Source: Tannockella sp964369175 (GTDB lineage: Bacteria > Bacillota_I > Bacilli_A > Erysipelotrichales > Coprobacillaceae). Taken from it: 31,124 nt of DNA. The DNA is taken from positions 1 through 31,124 of the forward strand of contig CAYJEM010000019.1 in NCBI GenBank assembly GCA_964369175.1, written 5' to 3'. Positions 25,572 through 31,124 of the stretch are shown here, one piece after another (position 1 is the first letter of the stretch; each line of letters opens with the position of its first letter). The notes under the pieces were generated by a model. The model did not search any database. It had not been told where the DNA came from and saw nothing but the letters and a program-made list of their open reading frames with translations. Position numbers and translations under genes: made by a program.

Positions 25572-25597
25572 CGTTTAAAGAAACAAAGGGGGATAAT

Positions 25598-26131
25598 ATG
25601 GAAATTGGATCGAAAATAAAAAGGTTAAGACTTGCAAATGGATTAACATTGGAAGAGCTTGCAAATCGTAGTGAATTGACAAAGGGATTTTTGTCACAAT
25701 TAGAACGAGAACTCACATCACCATCGGTAACGACACTACAATATATACTTGAAGCACTAGGGACGAATCTACAAGAATTCTTTAGTGAAAAAGAAGAAGA
25801 ACAACTCGTATTTAAAAAGGATGATTTTTTTATAAACGAGCAAGATGAATATACAATTTCTTATATAATTCCAAATGCACAAAAAAATGAAATGGAACCT
25901 ATTTTAATAACATTATATCCTCATCAACAGTCAATGACACTTGATCCTCATGATGGTGAAGAGTTTGGGTATGTTATTCAAGGTAGAATTAGTTTAGTTT
26001 ATGGAGATAACAATTTACAAGTAAAAAAAGGTGAAACTTTTTATATTAAAGGGGATGCATCTCACTACATAAAAAATAATAGCGAAGCTGTTGCAAAAGT
26101 GATATGGGTATCAACCCCACCATTATTTTAA
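25598..26131 (+). CDS. XRE-cupin transcriptional regulator (PuuR-type)
   Basis: The 177-aa protein has an N-terminal XRE helix-turn-helix (residues 1-60; LRLANGLTLEELANRSELTKGFLSQLERELTSPSV) and a C-terminal cupin domain (about 105-175; PHDGEEFGYVIQG, VKKGETFYIKGDASHYIKN). Members such as PuuR control polyamine and other metabolic genes, with the cupin sensing a small ligand. It is the first gene of an operon with potABCD, so polyamine-responsive autoregulation is the natural reading (inference). AAAGGGGG precedes the ATG, and two direct repeats flank its promoter. Confidence 0.88.
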   Translation: MEIGSKIKRLRLANGLTLEELANRSELTKGFLSQLERELTSPSVTTLQYILEALGTNLQEFFSEKEEEQLVFKKDDFFINEQDEYTISYIIPNAQKNEMEPILITLYPHQQSMTLDPHDGEEFGYVIQGRISLVYGDNNLQVKKGETFYIKGDASHYIKNNSEAVAKVIWVSTPPLF

Positions 26132-26142
26132 GGAGCTGGAAA

Positions 26143-27186
26143 ATGACAAAATTAATTGAATTAAAAGACCTAACAAAAGAATATAACGGTCATGTAGTAC
26201 TAAAAGGGATTAATTTAGATATTAACGAAGAAGAGTTTGTAACATTGCTTGGACCAAGTGGATGTGGTAAAACGACAACTTTACGTATTCTTGGTGGATT
26301 TGAAGAGGCAAGTGGTGGAACAGTAATGTTTGATGGTCTTGATATTTCATCATTACCACCACATAAAAGAGAATTAAATACTGTATTTCAAAAGTATGCA
26401 TTGTTTCCACATATGAATGTATTTGATAATGTTGCATTTGGATTAAAAATCAAAAAAATGGACAAACAAACAATTAATCATAAAGTAAAAAGAGTGCTTT
26501 CATTAGTAGGTTTAGAGGGATTTGACAATCGTCATACTAATCAGTTGTCAGGTGGACAGCAACAACGTGTTGCAATCGCAAGAGCACTTGTTAATGAGCC
26601 AAAAGTATTGCTTTTAGATGAACCGCTAGGAGCATTGGATTTAAAGTTGCGTAAAACAATGCAAATAGAATTGAAAAACATTCAAAAAGAAGTAGGGATT
26701 ACATTTGTTTATGTAACACATGATCAAGAAGAAGCACTTACTATGTCCGATACAATTGTAGTTATGAATGAGGGGATGATTCAACAAATTGGTAGTCCTA
26801 CTGATATATATAATGAACCAGAAAATCGTTTTGTAGCACAATTTATAGGGGATTCAAATATTATTGAAGGAACATTTGTTAAGGACTTTTTAGTTGAGTT
26901 TGATAACATTCAATTTGAGTGTGTTGACAAAGGTTTTGAGGATGGACAGGATATTGATATTGTATTACGACCTGAAGATATTGATATTGTTGAGACTGGA
27001 AAAGGTAAGATTGAAGGAACGATTGTTTCAATTGTATTTAAAGGGGTTCACTATGAAATTATGGTTGAATCAAATGAAAGAACATACAAAGTTCATACAA
27101 CAGACATTAGTGAATTAGGGAAAAAGGTTGAACTTGATTTTTGGCCTGAAGATATTCATGTAATGGAAAAGATGGGTACATACTAA
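26143..27186 (+). CDS. potA: PotA, spermidine/putrescine ABC transporter ATPase
   Basis: A 347-aa ABC ATPase energising polyamine import. Walker A GPSGCGKTT is at 37-45, signature LSGGQQQRVAIARAL near 135, Walker B LLLDEPLGALD, H-loop VTHDQEEAL, and a C-terminal TOBE-type domain with LRPEDIDIV. The ATG at 26143 follows AAGGAG with good spacing; an in-frame ATG at 26104 lies inside the regulator gene. It is 11 bases after the regulator stop and overlaps potB by one base. Confidence 0.93.
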   Translation: MTKLIELKDLTKEYNGHVVLKGINLDINEEEFVTLLGPSGCGKTTTLRILGGFEEASGGTVMFDGLDISSLPPHKRELNTVFQKYALFPHMNVFDNVAFGLKIKKMDKQTINHKVKRVLSLVGLEGFDNRHTNQLSGGQQQRVAIARALVNEPKVLLLDEPLGALDLKLRKTMQIELKNIQKEVGITFVYVTHDQEEALTMSDTIVVMNEGMIQQIGSPTDIYNEPENRFVAQFIGDSNIIEGTFVKDFLVEFDNIQFECVDKGFEDGQDIDIVLRPEDIDIVETGKGKIEGTIVSIVFKGVHYEIMVESNERTYKVHTTDISELGKKVELDFWPEDIHVMEKMGTY

Positions 27187-28052
27187 TGAAGCAGTTTAGA
27201 AGGCTGATTGGACCATATACATTTTGGTTATTTGCACTCACACTAATTCCAATGTTACTTATTTTACTTTATGCGTTTGTAGAACAAGGAACATCAGTAA
27301 CAACATTTTCATTTACATTAGATAACTTTGTGAAATTTTTTGATCCTGTATTTATTAATGTACTTGTACGTTCTTTTGGCGTAGGGATTATTACAACAAT
27401 TATTTGTTTATTGATTGGCTATCCAGTCGCGTTAGGTATAAGTCGTTGTAAAGAAAAGACACAGACAATATTAATTTTATTAATTACACTTCCAACTTGG
27501 ATTAATTTATTAATGAGAACGTATGCTTGGATTAATATTTTAAGCAGTAAAGGTTTGTTAGCAAGTATGTTAGGTAGTGTAGGGATACCAACTGTTGATT
27601 TATTATATACGGATTTTGCAGTTATTTTAGGAATGGTGTATAACTTCTTACCATTCATGATTTTGCCGATATACTCAGTTTTATCAAAAATGGATTACTC
27701 ATTACAAGAGGCAAGCTTGGATTTGGGTGCAAGTCCAATACAAACGTTTAGAAAAGTAGTTTTTCCTCTTACATTGGGTGGTGTAGTTACTGGAATCACA
27801 ATGGTATTTTTACCAGCTGTATCATCATTTGTTATACCAAAGCTATTAGGTGGTGGGCAGTATGCTCTAATTGGAAGTTTCATTGAACAACAATTCATTA
27901 AACTTGGAAACTGGCATTTTGGTAGTGCAATTTCATTGATTCTAGCAATATTAGTTATTTTATCCATGGCAATTATATATCGTGTAGAAAAACGTTTGTC
28001 AAGTGGTTTAGAAGAGGAGGGGAATAATGCAAAAGCAAAGAAAGCATCGTAG
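27186..28052 (+). CDS. potB: PotB, spermidine/putrescine ABC transporter permease
   Basis: A 288-aa integral membrane permease with six predicted segments and the binding-protein-dependent transport EAA loop (EASLDLGASPIQTFRKVVFPL), through which PotA contacts it. LITLPTWINLLMRTYAW and FVIPKLLGGG are typical PotB segments. It starts within the potA stop (TAATG) and overlaps potC by 26 bases. Confidence 0.93.
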   Translation: MKQFRRLIGPYTFWLFALTLIPMLLILLYAFVEQGTSVTTFSFTLDNFVKFFDPVFINVLVRSFGVGIITTIICLLIGYPVALGISRCKEKTQTILILLITLPTWINLLMRTYAWINILSSKGLLASMLGSVGIPTVDLLYTDFAVILGMVYNFLPFMILPIYSVLSKMDYSLQEASLDLGASPIQTFRKVVFPLTLGGVVTGITMVFLPAVSSFVIPKLLGGGQYALIGSFIEQQFIKLGNWHFGSAISLILAILVILSMAIIYRVEKRLSSGLEEEGNNAKAKKAS

Positions 28053-28833
28053 TATTATATTAATTATTCTAACTCTTATATTTCTATATTCACCATTATT
28101 AATTATGGCAATATTTTCATTCAACTCTGGAAAATCATTGTCTGTTCTAGATGGTTTTTCATTACAATGGTATGAAAGTTTGCTTACTGATTCACAAATG
28201 AAAGATGCAATTTGGGTATCAGTAAGTATTGCAGTACTAGCAACGGTCACATCAACAATCCTAGGGACAATTACTGCAATTGGATTATCCAAACATCGCT
28301 CAAAAATTAGAAGGTTAATGTTGCAAACTAACAATATTCCTATTATGAATCCAGAAATTGTTACGGCTGTATCATTAATGATATTATTTTCTTTTTTAGG
28401 GTTTGAAAAAGGGTATGGGACAATGCTTGTTGCCCACATTGCCTTTTGTACACCAGTGGTACTTACAGCAGTCTATCCAAAAGTACGACAAATGGATGTT
28501 AACTTAGCAGATGCTGCAATGGATCTTGGAGCAAGTCCATTTCAAGCGCTAATGAAAGTTATTATTCCACAAATCAAACCAGGAATTTTAGCAGGGGCAT
28601 TGCTTGCCTTTACTATGTCGTTTGATGATTTCATTATTTCTTACTTCGTTACTGGTAATGGAGTGGAAAATATATCTATAGTGGTATATAACATGTCTAA
28701 ACGTACAGATCCAAGTGTATATGCACTTTCAACAGTGATTTTGGTTGTTGTGTTGTTTGGTCTGTTTGTAAGCGTTGTTGTACCAAAGTTTATGAAAAAG
28801 AGGAGAGATAAGAGAAGTGAAAAAATTAGTTAA
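28027..28833 (+). CDS. potC: PotC, spermidine/putrescine ABC transporter permease
   Basis: The 268-aa second permease. The N-terminal helix LYSPLLIMAIFSFN and WYESLL are typical of PotC. The EAA loop reads DAAMDLGASPFQALMKVIIPQI, and SFDDFIISYFVTGNG follows. GAGGAGGGG precedes the ATG inside the end of potB. It overlaps the first potD by 17 bases. Confidence 0.93.
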   Translation: MQKQRKHRSIILIILTLIFLYSPLLIMAIFSFNSGKSLSVLDGFSLQWYESLLTDSQMKDAIWVSVSIAVLATVTSTILGTITAIGLSKHRSKIRRLMLQTNNIPIMNPEIVTAVSLMILFSFLGFEKGYGTMLVAHIAFCTPVVLTAVYPKVRQMDVNLADAAMDLGASPFQALMKVIIPQIKPGILAGALLAFTMSFDDFIISYFVTGNGVENISIVVYNMSKRTDPSVYALSTVILVVVLFGLFVSVVVPKFMKKRRDKRSEKIS

Positions 28834-29866
28834 GGGAATTTTAGTATTTGCCTTAGGGCTATCATTGGTCGGGTGTAAAAGCGATCAAGAAGAGAAAAAA
28901 ACATTACGTATCTTAAATTGGGGAGAATATATTGATGAAACTGTTTTAGATGATTTTGAAGAAGAATATAACTGCGAAATTATATATGAAACTTTTGATT
29001 CAAATGAATCGATGTATACAAAATTAAATGATTCAAATGTTTATGATATTTTAGTACCATCAGAATACATGATAGAAAGATTAATTAAAGAAGAATTGGT
29101 TCAACCAATAGATATGACAAAACTAACAAACTTAGGGAATGTGGATCCATCAGTGCTTAATAATGATTTTGATCCAAACCAAGAATATTGGGTACCATAT
29201 TTTACAGGGAATGTTGGAATTGTTTATGATACGACAATAGTAGATGAAGCAGATTTAGCACAAGAGTGGGAGATTTTAAAAAATGAAAAGTATGCTGGGG
29301 ATATTTATATGTATGATTCAGTAAGAGACTCATTTATGCCACCATTAAAATCTCTAGGATATTCAATGAATACAACTAATCCAAGCGAAGTAGAAGCTGC
29401 ATATAACTGGTTAGTTGAACAAAAAAATACAATGGAACCAGTATATGGTGGAGATGAAATAATTGATGCGATGATTCGTGGAGAAAAAGCTATGGCTGTA
29501 ATGTATTCTGGAGATGCGGCTTATATTATGTCTGAAAATGAAGATATGGAATTTTATATGCCTGATAATGCTGGAACAAATGTCTGGTATGATGGTATGG
29601 TTTTAACAAGCGAAAGCACTGAAGTTGAACTTGCTACAGAGTTCTTTAACTTCATGTTGCGTGATGATATTGCATTACGTAACACTAATGAAATTGGTTA
29701 TTATTCAACAAACGTAAGTGCGGCTACTACCGCAAAAGAAAATGATTATGCAGGTAATAGTGCATATGGAATGCGTATTGGTGATAATGATGAAAGATTC
29801 GTATATCAAGACAGCGAAACTTTAGAATTATATAATTCGTATTGGGAAAAAATAATTACACAGTAG
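28817..29866 (+). CDS. potD: PotD (copy 1), polyamine-binding lipoprotein
   Basis: A 349-aa extracytoplasmic substrate-binding lipoprotein that delivers spermidine or putrescine to PotBC. Signal peptide with lipobox LVGC (C20). LNWGEYIDETVLDDFEEEYNC, VPSEYMIERL, WVPYFTGNVGIVYD, and GEKAMAVMYSGDAAY are PotD hallmarks. The start is GTG with AGGAGA about 10 bases upstream. A second, very similar PotD follows after 12 bases. Confidence 0.93.
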   Translation: MKKLVKGILVFALGLSLVGCKSDQEEKKTLRILNWGEYIDETVLDDFEEEYNCEIIYETFDSNESMYTKLNDSNVYDILVPSEYMIERLIKEELVQPIDMTKLTNLGNVDPSVLNNDFDPNQEYWVPYFTGNVGIVYDTTIVDEADLAQEWEILKNEKYAGDIYMYDSVRDSFMPPLKSLGYSMNTTNPSEVEAAYNWLVEQKNTMEPVYGGDEIIDAMIRGEKAMAVMYSGDAAYIMSENEDMEFYMPDNAGTNVWYDGMVLTSESTEVELATEFFNFMLRDDIALRNTNEIGYYSTNVSAATTAKENDYAGNSAYGMRIGDNDERFVYQDSETLELYNSYWEKIITQ

Positions 29867-29878
29867 AAGGAGAAAAAA

Positions 29879-30928
29879 ATGAACAAATTAGTAAAGGGGA
29901 TTTTAGTAGGAGCTATGTCTTTATCACTTGTAGGGTGCGGTAGTTCTTCAGAGGAAACAAAAACATTAAAAGTATTTAACTGGGGAGAGTATATCGATGA
30001 ATCAGTTATTGAAGATTTTGAAAAAGAATTTAATTGTGATGTAATATATGAAACATTTGATACAAATGAATCTATGTATACAAAGATTCTAGGTGGAAAT
30101 CAATATGATGTATTAATTCCATCAGAATATATGATTGAAAGATTAGTTAAAGAAGATTTAGTACAAAAAGTTGATATGACAAAAATCACAAATTTATCAA
30201 ATGTAGATCAAGAATTATTAAATAAAGATTTCGATCCAAATCAAGAATATTGGGTACCATACTTCACAGGAAATGTTGGTATTGTTTACGATACAACAGT
30301 AGTAGATGAAGCAGATTTAGCACAAGAGTGGGAAATTTTAAGAAATGAAAAATATGCTGGAGATATTTATATGTATGATTCAGTAAGAGATTCATTAGTA
30401 CCGGCATTAAAATCTCAAGGATACTCAATGAATACGACAAGTGAAGCTGAAGTAGAAGCAGCATATAACTGGTTAGTAGAACAAAAAAACACAATGGATC
30501 CAGTATATGGTGGAGATGAAGTTATTGACGCTATGGTTCGTGGAGAAAAAGCAATGGCATTAATGTATTCGGGAGATGCAGCATATATTATTTCTGAAAA
30601 TGAAGATATGGACTTCTTCATGCCTGAAACAGCAGGAACAAATTATTGGTTTGATGGTATGGTATTAACAAAAGATAGCCAAAATGTTGAATTAGCAACA
30701 GAATTTATGAATTACATGTTACGTGATGATGTGGCACTAAAAAATACAACGGAAGTAGGATACTACTCTTCGAATGTAAATGCATCAAAAGAAGCAAGTG
30801 AAGGTGACTATGCTGGAAATAGTGCTTACGGTATGCGCATTGGAGATAATGATGAATATTTTACATACCAAGATGATGCTACATTAGAAATGTACAATAC
30901 ATATTGGGAAAAATTAATTACACAATAG
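29879..30928 (+). CDS. potD: PotD (copy 2), polyamine-binding lipoprotein
   Basis: A second 349-aa PotD lipoprotein (lipobox LVGC) of identical length. By eye about three quarters of its residues are shared with copy 1, including long identical blocks (EYWVPYFTGNVGIVYDTT, NEKYAGDIYMYDSVRDS). Differences concentrate in residues 25-125 and near the C-terminus. AGAAGGAGA precedes the ATG. Tandem duplication within the operon probably raises the dose of binding protein or splits substrate preference (inference). The operon ends in a terminator. Confidence 0.92.
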   Translation: MNKLVKGILVGAMSLSLVGCGSSSEETKTLKVFNWGEYIDESVIEDFEKEFNCDVIYETFDTNESMYTKILGGNQYDVLIPSEYMIERLVKEDLVQKVDMTKITNLSNVDQELLNKDFDPNQEYWVPYFTGNVGIVYDTTVVDEADLAQEWEILRNEKYAGDIYMYDSVRDSLVPALKSQGYSMNTTSEAEVEAAYNWLVEQKNTMDPVYGGDEVIDAMVRGEKAMALMYSGDAAYIISENEDMDFFMPETAGTNYWFDGMVLTKDSQNVELATEFMNYMLRDDVALKNTTEVGYYSSNVNASKEASEGDYAGNSAYGMRIGDNDEYFTYQDDATLEMYNTYWEKLITQ

Positions 30929-30960
30929 AAAATATAGTGGTCTAACCACTATATTTTTCT
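30929..30960 (+). terminator. Rho-independent terminator of the pot operon
   Basis: A long stem (AAATATAGTGGT with its complement, CTA loop) merges into a T-run just after the second potD stop. Confidence 0.85.
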
Positions 30961-30995
30961 ATAAATTTTTTTTTGGTAAAAATACACAAAAACTG

Positions 30996-31024
30996 TTGCA
31001 ATTTTTTTTTATGTAGCATATAAT
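30996..31024 (+). promoter_or_regulatory. Sigma-A promoter of the tRNA-Cys gene
   Basis: TTGCAA (30996-31001) and TATAAT (31019-31024) are 17 bases apart, about 37 bases before the tRNA. Confidence 0.75.
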
Positions 31025-31060
31025 AATATGGCAACGAGTTAAGAGGTATCTAACAAAGAT

Positions 31061-31124
31061 GGTTCCATCGCCAAGTTGGTAAGGCTACAGACTGCAACTC
31101 TGTCACCGTCGGTTCGAGTCCGGC
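31061..31124 (+). tRNA. tRNA-Cys (anticodon GCA), cut by the window end
   Basis: Acceptor GGTTCCA, D-arm GCC...GGC, anticodon stem ACAGA/TCTGT with loop CTGCAAC (anticodon GCA), variable CACC, and T-arm GTCGG-TTCGAGT-CCGGC are all present. The window ends at the last base of the T-stem, so the 3' acceptor strand is missing. Confidence 0.93.

Noticed and set aside
25558..25578. TTAAAC/GTTTAA inverted pair as a terminator or attenuator stem
   Set aside because: Only six A/T-rich pairs with a nine-base loop and no T-run; an operator half-site explanation fits better.
28008..28439. 143-codon minus-strand frame opposite potC
   Set aside because: It is antisense to a clear permease, has no ribosome site and no recognisable domain.
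1..31124. CRISPR array, prophage or toxin-antitoxin system
   Set aside because: I found no regularly spaced repeats, no phage structural or integrase genes other than the IS3 remnant, and no recognisable toxin-antitoxin pair.

Overview
The window is AT-rich, densely packed DNA from a low-GC Gram-positive bacterium (Bacillota). SufCDSUB iron-sulfur genes with a SufU scaffold, LafA/CpoA-type glycolipid synthases, YhaM, PrsA-like lipoproteins and strong AGGAGG-type ribosome sites all fit. YunB- and YutH-like proteins and two YjcZ-like microproteins suggest a spore former. An Erysipelotrichia/Turicibacter-like lineage is my best guess, from protein flavour only.

Layout. (1) 1-5184, plus strand: a membrane glycolipid operon (second glycolipid glycosyltransferase, flippase-like membrane protein, first glycolipid glycosyltransferase) in which the last glycosyltransferase is fused in frame to a full-length RecX, followed by the yhaM exoribonuclease. 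(2) 5202-7628, minus strand: two PrsA-like lipoproteins and a HIT protein behind a clear sigma-A promoter. (3) 7667-8242: two tiny hydrophobic cysteine-ended peptides, then an internally deleted IS3-family element flush against the stop codons on both sides. (4) 8241-9967, minus strand: haemolysin III-like and AI-2E-type membrane proteins. (5) 10056-15404, plus strand: sufC-sufD-sufS-sufU-sufB with a 5-formyltetrahydrofolate cyclo-ligase gene overlapping the end. (6) 15430-16724: ackA with its own promoter and terminator. (7) 16727-18310: yunB-like and yutH-like sporulation pair. (8) 18361-22082: recG, plsX, rnc. (9) 22144-25453: signal-less LysM protein, nicotinate phosphoribosyltransferase, an unknown membrane protein, tyrA. 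(10) 25479-30957: an XRE-cupin regulator followed by potABC and two tandem potD genes. A promoter bracketed by two near-identical 24-base direct repeats drives this operon. (11) 30996-31124: promoter and the first part of a tRNA-Cys cut by the window end.

Most of the content is housekeeping. The standout items are the glycosyltransferase-RecX fusion, the microprotein pair beside the mini-IS, the direct-repeat operator upstream of the polyamine operon, and the duplicated potD. No gap over 300 bases lacks a feature.
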